NCBI RefSeq assembly: GCF_003867015.1
Contig: NZ_CP032548.1
Coordinates: forward strand, 682,001-746,000
Origin: Tenacibaculum singaporense
GTDB taxonomy: Bacteria > Bacteroidota > Bacteroidia > Flavobacteriales > Flavobacteriaceae
Direction of reading: 5' to 3'
Length of the DNA stretch: 64,000 bases
Shown here: positions 43,140 through 51,610 of the stretch, piece after piece
How the letters are laid out: each line of letters begins with the position of its first letter
Numbering within the stretch: position 1 is the stretch's first letter
Program-made: the position numbers and the translations under genes
Notes under the pieces: model-generated
What the model saw: the letters and a program-made list of their open reading frames with translations, nothing else
Told to the model about the DNA's origin: nothing
Database searches by the model: none

Positions 43140-43180
43140 CAAATATACATAATTTTCTTATGTATAAAATTCTTAGGTAT
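43140..43180 (-). promoter_or_regulatory. Promoter and putative PadR operator
   Basis: The minus-strand -7 element TATATTTG (43147-43140) touches the perfect inverted repeat ATACATAA-N5-TTATGTAT (43145-43165). On the plus strand the arm TTCTTATGTAT (43155-43165) recurs as TTCTTAGGTAT (43170-43180), a direct repeat with a 15-base period. The position would let a dimer block polymerase. Confidence 0.6.
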
Positions 43181-43203
43181 ATATTTTATAAAAACCCTAA
43201 CTT

Positions 43204-43230
43204 TTGTTCTTTTTGAGTTTCTTATTTTTG
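43204..43230 (+). promoter_or_regulatory. Promoter of the FAD/2Fe-2S reductase gene
   Basis: TTG (43204-43206), a 16-base spacer and TATTTTTG (43223-43230). The ATG is 20 bases downstream. Confidence 0.55.
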
Positions 43231-43250
43231 TAGTTCTTTAAAAAGATCAC

Positions 43251-44300
43251 ATGTCTACATTTCATAAATTACGTATTGAAAAAATAATAAAGGAAACAGC
43301 GGATGCTGTGTCTATTTTATTTGATATTCCAGCAGAATTAAAAGATAATTATACTTTTATTGCAGGGCAATATATTACCATAAAAGCTACTTTAGACGAT
43401 AAGGAAATAAGAAGAGCCTATTCTATTTGTGCTTCGCCTAATAGCAAACAAATAAAAGTAGCTGTAAAAGCAGTTGATCATGGAAAATTTTCAACCTATG
43501 CAACTACCAAGTTAAAAGAAGGTACTTTTTTAGAGGTTTCTGAACCAGAAGGGAAGTTTATTTTAGAGCCTCAAGCGCAAAAAAACTATCTAGCATTTGC
43601 TGCAGGAAGTGGAATTACCCCAGTTTTATCAATGGTAAAAACGGTGTTAGAAAATGAATCAACTTCAACAATTACACTTGTTTTTGGAAATAAAAGAGCT
43701 GAAAGTACTATTTTTTATGCTGAATTAAATGAGTTAGCAGAAAAGCACCCTTCTCAATTAAACTTACATTATGTGTTTAGTCAAGAGGTGAGAACCAATA
43801 CTAAGTTTGGTAGAATTGATAAAGGGCATGTAAACTATTTCGTAAAAAATATACATAAAGATATTTCTTTCGATTCAGCATATTTATGTGGACCAGAAGA
43901 AATGATTCAAACAGTTTCTGAAACACTTCAGGAAAATGGGTTTGATGAAAGAGATATTTACTTTGAATTATTTACTGCTACCATTTCAGATGAAGAAGCA
44001 GCACTACATATTCCTGATGGGAAATCGGAAATTAAAGTAGTGTTAGATGATGAAGAACATGCTTTTATGATGGAAAAAACCGATACGGTTTTAGCAGCTT
44101 CTTTACGTAATAAGTTAGACGCTCCATATTCTTGTCAAGGAGGGGTTTGTAGTAGTTGTATTGCAAAAGTTACGGAAGGGAAGGCTGTAATGGCAAAAAA
44201 CTCTATTTTAACCGATGATGAATTAGAAGAAGGGTTAATACTTACATGTCAAGCGCATCCAACAACACAGAAAATAGTAGTAGATTTTGATGATGTATAG
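43251..44300 (+). CDS. FAD/NAD(P)-binding reductase with C-terminal 2Fe-2S ferredoxin domain (PaaE-like)
   Basis: A 349-residue three-domain protein. FAD-binding barrel with RRAYSICASP (54-63), NAD(P)-binding domain with AAGSGITPVLSM (117-128) and CGPEEMI, then a plant-type ferredoxin domain with cluster ligands Cys295, Cys300, Cys303 and Cys333. This is the layout of PaaE, the reductase of phenylacetyl-CoA epoxidase, but none of the other paa genes are nearby, so it may supply electrons to another oxygenase. It is a single-gene unit followed 21 bases later by the LysE gene. Confidence 0.88.
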   Translation: MSTFHKLRIEKIIKETADAVSILFDIPAELKDNYTFIAGQYITIKATLDDKEIRRAYSICASPNSKQIKVAVKAVDHGKFSTYATTKLKEGTFLEVSEPEGKFILEPQAQKNYLAFAAGSGITPVLSMVKTVLENESTSTITLVFGNKRAESTIFYAELNELAEKHPSQLNLHYVFSQEVRTNTKFGRIDKGHVNYFVKNIHKDISFDSAYLCGPEEMIQTVSETLQENGFDERDIYFELFTATISDEEAALHIPDGKSEIKVVLDDEEHAFMMEKTDTVLAASLRNKLDAPYSCQGGVCSSCIAKVTEGKAVMAKNSILTDDELEEGLILTCQAHPTTQKIVVDFDDV

Positions 44301-44321
44301 GTAAAAGCGTAACTTTATAGA

Positions 44322-44999
44322 ATGGATTTTTACGACTTTAAAAACGCTTTTTTCGTAGGTGTTTTCATGGCTTTTATGATAGGGCCGGTTTTTTTTATGC
44401 TAATTAAAACAAGTATTTTAAAAGGCGCTCGTGCAGCTATTGCCTTTGATATAGGTGTGATTTTAGGTGATATTTCATTTATGTTAATAGCCTATTTTGG
44501 AAGTAGAAGTCTGTTGGAAAAAATAAAAGATGATCCGCGCTTGTTTCTTATTGGAGGGTTGGTACTTATTATTTATGGGTTAATTACTTATTTAGATAAA
44601 AATAATAGGAAAGAAGCTAAAGCTCCTGATGTTGTTTTGCCAGAGAGTAATAATTACCTAAAACTCCTTCTTAAAGGTTTTTTCTTAAACTTTATAAATA
44701 TAGGGGTGTTGGCTTTTTGGTTAGGTTTAATCGTGGTTATAGGCCCTACGTACGATATGAATCCGAAGTATTTAGTTTGGTATTTTGGTACTGTAATAGC
44801 AGGCTATGCAATTACAGATTTAGGAAAAATATTACTTGCTAAACAATTAAAAAGTAGACTAACTCCATTAGTGATTTATAGAATAAAACGAGGAATGGGA
44901 GTATTGTTAATTGTTTTCGGTGCTGTATTAATGCTAAAAGGATTTATTCCTGAAAGCAAGATTGATAATCTGATAGAGAAAGTAGAATCAATTGATTAA
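44322..44999 (+). CDS. LysE-family translocator
   Basis: A 225-residue protein with six hydrophobic helices. The N-terminal FFVGVFMAFMIGPVFFMLIKTSILKGAR and FDIGVILGDISFML match the LysE/RhtB fold, a group of amino-acid or small-metabolite exporters. The cargo is unknown. Its last four bases overlap the stop of the convergent mgtE, with no terminator between the two genes. Confidence 0.82.
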   Translation: MDFYDFKNAFFVGVFMAFMIGPVFFMLIKTSILKGARAAIAFDIGVILGDISFMLIAYFGSRSLLEKIKDDPRLFLIGGLVLIIYGLITYLDKNNRKEAKAPDVVLPESNNYLKLLLKGFFLNFINIGVLAFWLGLIVVIGPTYDMNPKYLVWYFGTVIAGYAITDLGKILLAKQLKSRLTPLVIYRIKRGMGVLLIVFGAVLMLKGFIPESKIDNLIEKVESID

Positions 45000-46345
45000 A
45001 ATCCAATAATCATTTTTGCTATCCAGAAATAGATTAAAATCCCAAAAATATCATTACTTGTTGTAATAAAAGGTCCGGTAGCAATGGCAGGATCAACTCC
45101 TTTTTTATCTAAAAATAAAGGAATAAAAGTACCTACTAAACCGGCTACAATAATTACTGCAAATAATGAAGATGAAATGGCAGAGGCAATTGTTATATCT
45201 CCTTTCCAAACCCAGATAAAGAAAAATAAAATAATAGCTAAAACAAGTCCGTTTACAGCAGCTAAAGACATTTCTTTTAATAACCTATTAGTAACACTTC
45301 CTTTTACATCGTCGTTAGCCAATCCTTGAACAATAATTGCTGATGACTGTACACCAACATTACCAGCCATAGCGGCAATAAGAGGAGTAAACATAAAAAG
45401 AATAGCATTTTCTTCTAAGGCACCTTCGAAAAAGCCCATAATTCTTGCGGCTCCTATACCCCCAATTAAACCTAAGAATAACCACGGTAATCGAGCTTTG
45501 GTTAATTGTAAAATACTATCTTCAGAATCAACATCTTGTGTAATACCTGCTGCTAATTGATAATCTTTTTCAGCTTCTTCTTTAATTACATCAACAATAT
45601 CATCAATGGTAATTCTACCTACCAAAACGCCTAATTCATCTACAACAGGAATAGCTTCTAAGTCATACTTACGCATAATGTTAGCTACATCCTCAGCATC
45701 ATCGTGTACATGAACAAAATCTACTTTTGGAATGTAAACATCTGAAATTTTAGCACGAGTAGATGCCATTAACAAGTCTTTCAAAGACAAACGTCCTTTT
45801 AGCTTACCTTCATCATCAACAACATAAATAGAATGAACACGGGTAACCTCTTCAGCTTGCTGACGCATTTTTTTTACACAAGTAAGTACATTCCAGTTTT
45901 CATTTACTTTTACAAGCTCTTTTGCCATTAATCCACCTGCAGAATCTTCGTCATAACGAAGTAACTCTACAATTTCTTTGGCATGTTCTCGGTCTTCGAT
46001 TTTCTGAATAACGTCTTGCTTTCGTTCTTCAGGAAGTTCAGCAATAACATCGGCAGCGTCATCAGTATCAAGTTCATTAACCTCTTCGGCAATTTCTTTG
46101 GCAGAAAGTTGTTCAAAAACTTTTTCACGAACCTCTTCATCAACTTCCATTAACACATCAGAAGTTGTTTCACTATCTAATAAACGTATGATGTAAACAG
46201 CGTCTTCAAAAGACAGTTCATCTAAAACTTCTGCAATATCAGCATAGTGAATGTCAGAAAAAACCTCAGAAAGAGCCGTGTCTTTTTGATGTTGAATCAG
46301 TTCTTTTACGTTTTCTAATAAGTCTTTTGTGATTTCTAATGCCAT
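44996..46345 (-). CDS. mgtE: Magnesium transporter MgtE
   Basis: The product has 449 residues. N-terminal helical domain with repeated LDELSFEDAVYIIRLLD-like units (1-125), two CBS domains (about 130-255, with GRLSLKDLLMAS and GRITIDDIVDVI), then five transmembrane helices beginning near 285 (RLPWLFLGLIGGIGAARIMGFFE) with PLIAAMAGNVGVQSS lining the Mg path. The cytosolic domains close the channel when Mg is high. Convergent with the LysE gene. Confidence 0.95.
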   Translation of the reverse strand: MALEITKDLLENVKELIQHQKDTALSEVFSDIHYADIAEVLDELSFEDAVYIIRLLDSETTSDVLMEVDEEVREKVFEQLSAKEIAEEVNELDTDDAADVIAELPEERKQDVIQKIEDREHAKEIVELLRYDEDSAGGLMAKELVKVNENWNVLTCVKKMRQQAEEVTRVHSIYVVDDEGKLKGRLSLKDLLMASTRAKISDVYIPKVDFVHVHDDAEDVANIMRKYDLEAIPVVDELGVLVGRITIDDIVDVIKEEAEKDYQLAAGITQDVDSEDSILQLTKARLPWLFLGLIGGIGAARIMGFFEGALEENAILFMFTPLIAAMAGNVGVQSSAIIVQGLANDDVKGSVTNRLLKEMSLAAVNGLVLAIILFFFIWVWKGDITIASAISSSLFAVIIVAGLVGTFIPLFLDKKGVDPAIATGPFITTSNDIFGILIYFWIAKMIIGF

Positions 46346-46431
46346 CGCTTGCGATTTTGCTTGATTATCGAGGTTTTGAATATGTTGAAATCTAATTCAA
46401 AAAGAAGACTTGTTTTATTAAAAATAAGCTT

Positions 46432-47235
46432 TTAACTATTGTTTTGAGCTATTTTATGTGTCAACTCAATGAATTTTTGCACCGATAATTGTTCGGGACG
46501 CATCGCAAATATAGGGTCTTCTTTTAAGGTATCCGAAAGATTAAAAGATTTTAAACTCGAACGTAACATTTTTCTTCGTTGATTGAAAGCTGTTTTTACA
46601 ACTCTAAAAAATAATTTTTCATCAACAGGAAGTGTGTAGTTCTCTTTTCTGATAAGTCTAATAACTCCAGAATCTACTTTTGGTGGTGGATTGAATACAG
46701 AAGGAGGTACTGTAAATAAGTATTCGGCATCGTAAAAAGCTTGTGTTAATACTGAGAGTATTCCGTAGGTTTTGCTTCCTTCTTTTTCTGCAATTCGTTG
46801 AGCAACTTCCTTTTGAAACATTCCTGAAAACTCAGGAACAAATTCACGGTTTTCAATAGCTTTAAAAACGATTTGAGAAGAAATGTTATAAGGAAAGTTA
46901 CCAATTATGGCTACTTGTTGCTTATCAAATATTTCGGTAAAGTCTTTTTTTAAAAAATCTCCTTCAATAATGGTAAACTTCTCTTTTGAAGTGTTTAGTT
47001 TGATATGTTCAACAGGAAATGTTTCTTGTAAATAGGTTACCGATTCTGAATCTAGCTCCATTACTGTTACTTTTGGATTTTTTTCCAATAAGTACTTGGT
47101 TAAAACGCCCATTCCAGGACCAATTTCCAATACATTATCATATCCTTTTTCGGTTAGTGTATCAGCTATTTTTTTAGCGATGTTTTCATCGTTTAAAAAA
47201 TGTTGTCCTAAATGTTTTTTTGCTTTTACAGTCAT
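46432..47235 (-). CDS. rsmA: 16S rRNA (adenine-1518/1519-N6)-dimethyltransferase
   Basis: The product has 267 residues. SAM motif [26 protein letters not shown] at the start and the active-site motif [10 protein letters not shown] (NLPY type). The C-terminal [13 protein letters not shown] is the family's rRNA-binding signature. It dimethylates two adjacent adenines near the 3' end of 16S rRNA. It lies between mgtE and a DUF4286 gene, all on the minus strand. Confidence 0.96.
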   Translation of the reverse strand: MTVKAKKHLGQHFLNDENIAKKIADTLTEKGYDNVLEIGPGMGVLTKYLLEKNPKVTVMELDSESVTYLQETFPVEHIKLNTSKEKFTIIEGDFLKKDFTEIFDKQQVAIIGNFPYNISSQIVFKAIENREFVPEFSGMFQKEVAQRIAEKEGSKTYGILSVLTQAFYDAEYLFTVPPSVFNPPPKVDSGVIRLIRKENYTLPVDEKLFFRVVKTAFNQRRKMLRSSLKSFNLSDTLKEDPIFAMRPEQLSVQKFIELTHKIAQNNS

Positions 47236-47294
47236 GGATTTAGATTGATAGACTTTAGACGTTATACGCCTATAATCTTGTTTCTTGATATTAA

Positions 47295-47624
47295 CTAATT
47301 ACTATTTACTGCTGGAAAAAACTCATTTACTACTTTTAATTCGGTACGGAAAGCAAGCATTTTATCAGCAAACTTTTTTAGTCCGTCGTTACGTAGTTTG
47401 TCTGCGCTATGTTTATAATAGTTATCTAAATCTTCACGTGTTTTCGCGGTATATTGAATAGAGTAGGTAATACCTCCCATTTCTTCCTCAACCAACACTT
47501 GTGTCATTTTAGCACTTAAAAAGTGTCCTGTAGCTAATACTTCTGGTATATGGCTTTCAATCCATGTTAACCATTCAGAGTGTATACTTTCGTCTATATT
47601 TATTGTTACGTTGTATATGTACAT
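47295..47624 (-). CDS. DUF4286-family protein
   Basis: A 109-residue soluble protein, [20 protein letters not shown], with the ferredoxin-like beta-alpha-beta look of DUF4286. Function unknown. It is commonly found next to rsmA and a TPR gene in flavobacteria, as here, from memory. Confidence 0.78.
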   Translation of the reverse strand: MYIYNVTINIDESIHSEWLTWIESHIPEVLATGHFLSAKMTQVLVEEEMGGITYSIQYTAKTREDLDNYYKHSADKLRNDGLKKFADKMLAFRTELKVVNEFFPAVNSN

Positions 47625-47641
47625 TTCTTCTAATTTGGAAG

Positions 47642-47689
47642 TTTGAAAGTTTGAAAATATATCAATTACTTTATTTTCAAACTTTCAAA
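47642..47689. repeat. Perfect 17-bp inverted repeat between DUF4286 and TPR genes
   Basis: TTTGAAAGTTTGAAAAT (47642-47658) and ATTTTCAAACTTTCAAA (47673-47689) are exact reverse complements with a 14-base loop. No T run follows, so it is not a classical terminator; it may act as an RNA processing or stability hairpin between the two cotranscribed genes. Confidence 0.65.
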
Positions 47690-47698
47690 ATTGATTTA

Positions 47699-49474
47699 TT
47701 AAATATCGTCTCCTCTTAATTTTCTAAACTTTTTTCGAGCTTCTACTAGATATATACTCGATGGGAGGTCAAAAATAATCTTTTGATAGTATTCTTTAGC
47801 CTTTTCTGGGTTATTTAATTCGTTGTTGTATAATTCAGCCATGTGATAATATACATCGTCAATATAAATTCCTTCTTTATCCAAGGCAATTATCTTAGCA
47901 TAATTTAAAATAGCCTCATCATATTGTTTCTTTTTAACGAATAACTGGGCTTGTTTAAATAAGGCTTCATCTTCAATAGATTGCCCTCTATAATTAGTAA
48001 TTATATCGTTTAAAATAGCAATTGCTTCGTCATTTTTATTTTGATAAGCTAATAAATCAGCTTTCGCATATTCTTTTAAACCTGTATCAATGCTGTCTTT
48101 TGGCTCGTTATCGGAAATTGTTAAGAACAAATCTGCAGCATCATTGGCAATAAGTTGTGTAGCAGATCCTTTTAGAATTTTTAGTTGAGCTTTTGCCCAA
48201 GTAAAATCATTTTTAAAGTAGGAGGCTTGCGCTACTTTAAAGCGAGCTTCTTGACCTATGTAATTATTTTTGAACAGTGTTTGAACTTGCGAAAAATAAA
48301 TTAGTCCTTTGTTAAACTTTCCCATGTAAACAAAAACATCACCAAGTTTAAGTTTTATGGAAGCTTTTATAAATTTTGAATTGGTAAAGTTTAAAGCGTT
48401 TTTTAAAACAGTAGCTGCTTCTTCTGGGGTGTTCTTTGTAAAAGTTAGATAATTAGCATATTCTACCTGTGTGAAAAGTGTTTTTGAGTTAATTCCATAT
48501 TCTTTGAAGATGGAATTAAAACGTTCTTCTACATCAGGTTGTTTTGTCTCAATTGCTATTTTTAGGTTGTTGTTTATGGCATTGAACTTATCTCTTGGGT
48601 AATTCGTTTTCTCAATAATAAGATTAAAACATTCTTTTGCAGTCTCATAGTCTTTATTCTCTAGAGCTATTTTACCTAAATCATTAATTTTACCCAAATT
48701 ATCAGGATTTCTTGCAAGTAATGCTTTGTTTTGGATAAGAGCTTTGTTATACTGTTTTTGTCTAATAAATAACCAAGAAAGTAGATCGTTCCAAATATCT
48801 TTAGGATTACTTATTGACTTTCGCAATAGTGCTTTTTTAAACAAAATGTTATTTTCATCTTCGCTATCATCAGTTAAATATTTACCAGCGTAGCGTTTAA
48901 CGTTGTTAAGGTAACCTTCATTTTTATCAACCAAATCAACATAGGATTTAAACATTTGTTCAAAGTTTCCTTTTTCACCATAAATTTGTGCTAATTGAAA
49001 CCCATAATTGGCTTTAGGGTTAATTTCCATTACTTTATTAAATGCTTCAATGGCTAAATCTAACTTGCTGTAATTTTTAAACAAACCAGCTATTAAAGAA
49101 CCATAGTTTGCTTTTTTATTAATGGACTCTATTGCTTTTTGATAGTATTTATTAGCATCCTCAATTTTTTCTTGACGTTCAAAATTATAACCAAGAACTA
49201 CATATAAATAAGATAAGTTAGGTTTTTCTTTTAGTTTTTGTGTAAGTAAATTTTCAGCAACTGTAAATTGTTCTGTTTCTTGATAACAAGTAATTAATTT
49301 TTTTAAGTAGGTTGTATTATAAGGGCTTTGATCGTATAATCTTTTGTACAACTGAATTGCTTTTTCATATTCATTATTTCTAAAATAATTTTCAGCAATA
49401 ATAAACTCGTTTTGTTGTGCGTGACAAAACAAGCTTAAAATCAATAAATTAAATAGAATGATGATTTTTTTCAT
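47699..49474 (-). CDS. Secreted tetratricopeptide-repeat protein
   Basis: The ATG at 49474 (MKKIIILFNLLILSLFCHAQ) gives a signal peptide and is preferred over a TTG at 49537, which lies inside the -7 element of the promoter. The product has 591 residues. It is built almost entirely of TPR helices, e.g. AENYFRNNEYEKAIQLYKRLY and AKEYYQKIIFDLPSSIYLV at the C-terminus. It is probably periplasmic and a binding scaffold; no specific family name was recognised. Confidence 0.82.
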   Translation of the reverse strand: MKKIIILFNLLILSLFCHAQQNEFIIAENYFRNNEYEKAIQLYKRLYDQSPYNTTYLKKLITCYQETEQFTVAENLLTQKLKEKPNLSYLYVVLGYNFERQEKIEDANKYYQKAIESINKKANYGSLIAGLFKNYSKLDLAIEAFNKVMEINPKANYGFQLAQIYGEKGNFEQMFKSYVDLVDKNEGYLNNVKRYAGKYLTDDSEDENNILFKKALLRKSISNPKDIWNDLLSWLFIRQKQYNKALIQNKALLARNPDNLGKINDLGKIALENKDYETAKECFNLIIEKTNYPRDKFNAINNNLKIAIETKQPDVEERFNSIFKEYGINSKTLFTQVEYANYLTFTKNTPEEAATVLKNALNFTNSKFIKASIKLKLGDVFVYMGKFNKGLIYFSQVQTLFKNNYIGQEARFKVAQASYFKNDFTWAKAQLKILKGSATQLIANDAADLFLTISDNEPKDSIDTGLKEYAKADLLAYQNKNDEAIAILNDIITNYRGQSIEDEALFKQAQLFVKKKQYDEAILNYAKIIALDKEGIYIDDVYYHMAELYNNELNNPEKAKEYYQKIIFDLPSSIYLVEARKKFRKLRGDDI

Positions 49475-49534
49475 TTTGAAAAATTTTGAGCATTGCGCTT
49501 TTAAGCCTAATTCAGTAAAGAGGATTTCATCTAT

Positions 49535-49542
49535 CAAAAATA
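49535..49542 (-). promoter_or_regulatory. -7 element of the TPR gene
   Basis: Minus-strand TATTTTTG fits TAnnTTTG. It overlaps the farther possible start codon (TTG at 49537), which supports the downstream ATG with a leader of about 57 bases. Confidence 0.45.
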
Positions 49543-49603
49543 CAGAACAAAATTGTTAAAATACTATTAAAAGGAGGGCTTTTTTGAAAAGCTATGTAAC
49601 ATT

Positions 49604-49620
49604 TTGGCACGAACTTTGTT
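49604..49620 (+). promoter_or_regulatory. Sigma-54-type (-24/-12) promoter
   Basis: TTGGCACGAACTTTGTT closely matches the sigma-54 consensus TTGGCACG-N4-TTGC: GG at 49606-49607, ten bases, then GT (consensus GC) at 49618-49619. It points to the 47-residue gene whose ATG is 32 bases downstream. No other site like this was noticed in the window. Confidence 0.6.
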
Positions 49621-49651
49621 TTATTAGTAAAACAACTAAACAATGTAAACT

Positions 49652-49795
49652 ATGAGAAACTTTACGACACAATATGAAATAGCGAAGCAGAATGCAAATG
49701 AGTTTATGAGAAAAGGTCAAATACCTCAATATTTTGAAGCTTTGTTAGAAATGAATAAATACAAGAGATTAATGGTAGCAGTAGTTGCCAACTAA
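49652..49795 (+). CDS. 47-residue small protein under sigma-54-like promoter
   Basis: A short open frame starting MRNFTTQYEIAKQNANEFM and ending KYKRLMVAVVAN. It is hydrophilic and mostly helical in appearance, with no signal peptide or cysteines. It is framed by a sigma-54-like promoter 32 bases upstream and a strong terminator downstream, and codon use is like its neighbours, so it is likely a real gene. Function unknown; a stress or regulatory peptide is possible. It is divergent from the TPR gene and convergent with serS. Confidence 0.6.
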   Translation: MRNFTTQYEIAKQNANEFMRKGQIPQYFEALLEMNKYKRLMVAVVAN

Positions 49796-49827
49796 ACATA
49801 TTTTTTTCAATGGGGATTGATTAATTA

Positions 49828-49866
49828 AAAATCCCAAGCATCGTAATTGAGGCTTGGGATTTTTTC
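49828..49866. terminator. Terminator between the small gene and serS
   Basis: ATCCCAAGC (49831-49839) pairs with GCTTGGGAT (49852-49860) around 12 bases, with six T on the plus strand and A-rich sequence on the other side, so it can serve both convergent genes. Confidence 0.88.
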
Positions 49867-49885
49867 ATTTTTATTTAAAGATTGA

Positions 49886-51160
49886 TTAATCAATCATATC
49901 AAAACCACAGTAAGGAACCAACACCTCAGGAATTTTAATTCCGTTTTCAGTTTGGTAGTTTTCTAAAATTCCAGCTAACACACGAGGAAGAGCTAAAGAA
50001 CTTCCGTTTAAAGTGTGTACCAATTGACTTTTACCTTCTTTGTTTTTAAAACGTAGTTTTAAGCGATTTGCTTGAAAAGTTTCAAAATTTGAAGCCGAAC
50101 TAATTTCTAACCAACGTTCTTGTGCCGTAGAATACAATTCAAAATCAAAGGTTAAGGCAGAGGTGAAACCAGTATCTCCACCACATAAGCGTAAAATACG
50201 ATAAGGTAATTTTAATTCACGTAAAATTTCTTTAATGTGTTCTACCATTCCGTTTAAAGCGTTGTATGAATTATCAGGATGCTCAACACGAACAATTTCA
50301 ACTTTATCAAATTGGTGTAAACGATTTAGTCCACGAACGTGTGCTCCGTAACTACCAGCTTCACGACGGAAACAAGGAGTGTAACCCGTAACTGCAATAG
50401 GTAAATCAGCTTCTTTAACTAAATCGCCTCTAAACATATTAGTTACAGGAACTTCAGCTGTTGGAATTAAGTACAAATCGTCACCAGTTACAAGGTACAT
50501 TTGTCCTTCTTTGTCAGGTAATTGACCTGTTCCAAAACCAGAAGCTTCATTTACTAAATGAGGAACCTGTACTTCGTTATATCCAGCAGCGGTATTTTTA
50601 TCTAAGAAATAGTTAATTAAAGCACGCTGTAAACGAGCTCCTTTTCCTTTATATACAGGAAAACCAGCACCCGTAATTTTTGCACCTAAGTCAAAATCGA
50701 TAATATCATATTTCTTCGCTAATTCCCAGTGAGGTAATGCATTTTCTCCTAAGTCAGGAACAATTCCTTCTTTAAAAACCTCTTCATTATCTTCTTCATT
50801 CTTTCCTGCTTTTACTGACGGGTGAGGAACATTAGGGATTTGATATAATAATTCGTTTAATTTCTCTGCAGCTGAATTTAATTCTTCTGTTAACTGTTTT
50901 GATTGCTCTTTTAATTCACCTGTTTTTGCTTTAAGTTGATTTGCTTCTTCAACTTTACCAGACTTAAAAAGACCTCCGATTTCTTTGGATATTTTGTTCG
51001 ATTCAGCTAAAATAGTATCTAAAGAAACTTGTGTAGCTCTACGCGTTTCATCAGCAGTTAATACTTCTTCAATAATTGTTTCGGCATTAGCAAAATTACG
51101 TTTTGCCAATCCGTCTAAAACAGTTTGTTTGTTTTCTCTAATAAACTGAACCTGTAACAT
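49886..51160 (-). CDS. serS: Serine--tRNA ligase
   Basis: A 424-residue class II synthetase. The N-terminal coiled-coil arm (about 30-105) that reaches the tRNA is followed by the catalytic domain with the motif 2 region TGYTPCFRREAGSYG and motif 3 SNFETFQANRLKLRFK, LNGSSLALPRVLAGILENYQ. It charges tRNA-Ser. It has a good promoter upstream (51183-51213). Confidence 0.96.
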   Translation of the reverse strand: MLQVQFIRENKQTVLDGLAKRNFANAETIIEEVLTADETRRATQVSLDTILAESNKISKEIGGLFKSGKVEEANQLKAKTGELKEQSKQLTEELNSAAEKLNELLYQIPNVPHPSVKAGKNEEDNEEVFKEGIVPDLGENALPHWELAKKYDIIDFDLGAKITGAGFPVYKGKGARLQRALINYFLDKNTAAGYNEVQVPHLVNEASGFGTGQLPDKEGQMYLVTGDDLYLIPTAEVPVTNMFRGDLVKEADLPIAVTGYTPCFRREAGSYGAHVRGLNRLHQFDKVEIVRVEHPDNSYNALNGMVEHIKEILRELKLPYRILRLCGGDTGFTSALTFDFELYSTAQERWLEISSASNFETFQANRLKLRFKNKEGKSQLVHTLNGSSLALPRVLAGILENYQTENGIKIPEVLVPYCGFDMID

Positions 51161-51182
51161 CTTTTTAATTTTTTAAGAAAAG

Positions 51183-51213
51183 CAAAGATAAAAGAAGCTA
51201 TAGACTTAAGCAA
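51183..51213 (-). promoter_or_regulatory. Promoter of serS
   Basis: Minus strand TTG (51213-51211), a 20-base spacer and TATCTTTG (51190-51183). The leader to the ATG at 51160 is about 19 bases. Confidence 0.65.
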
Positions 51214-51226
51214 TGTGTTTTGTATA

Positions 51227-51451
51227 CTAAATTTCTTCAAGCATCATAAAGAAGTCAGATAAAGTAATGTTGAAATAATCGCATATTTTTTGAAGAGTAG
51301 TAATAGTAACATTTGTTTTTCCTTGTTCTATTCTTGCCAAATGTATTCCAGTATCAATATAAAACTCACTTGAAGTAATATGATACTCTTCTCTTAAAGT
51401 TTTTACGCAAAGGGCTACCTTTTTTAAGGTCACCTCATTTTTTGACAGCAT
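51227..51451 (-). CDS. XRE-family HTH regulator
   Basis: The ATG at 51451 is chosen over in-frame ATGs at 51511 and 51502, because those lie inside a palindrome and upstream of the likely transcription start; the product has 74 residues. The helix-turn-helix spans about 14-65 (VKTLREEYHITSSEFYIDTG, IARIEQGK-like LARIEQGK, ITTLQKICDYFNITLSDFF), the Cro/CI type. It is a stand-alone regulator with no adjacent toxin. The palindrome at 51493-51514 suggests self-regulation. Confidence 0.85.
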   Translation of the reverse strand: MLSKNEVTLKKVALCVKTLREEYHITSSEFYIDTGIHLARIEQGKTNVTITTLQKICDYFNITLSDFFMMLEEI

Positions 51452-51485
51452 TATTCTTTTTCGATACAAAATCTTAAAAACATAT

Positions 51486-51514
51486 GAAATATATAATGAC
51501 ATACTTGTCATTAT
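51486..51514 (-). promoter_or_regulatory. Putative XRE operator overlapping its -7 element
   Basis: ATAATGACA-TACT-TGTCATTAT (51493-51514) is a perfect inverted repeat with 9-base arms. It abuts TATATTTC (51493-51486 on the minus strand), a near match to the -7 element, so a bound dimer would cover the promoter spacer. Confidence 0.55.
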
Positions 51515-51610
51515 GTAAGGTTTAAAAAAATTAACTTTGTATGTAGTTACGTCAATAATACTAATTCTAAAGCTATTTGAAACCGGGGGGCTTTAAGTAT
51601 GATTTTAAGG

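Noticed and set aside
43251-44300. Phenylacetate degradation locus
   Set aside because: Only a PaaE-like reductase is present; no paaABCD or other pathway genes are near.
47629-47689. Repeated GTTTGAAAGT-like units as a possible CRISPR remnant
   Set aside because: The repeats are too short and close together, with no spacers or cas genes; the stretch is better explained as one inverted repeat.
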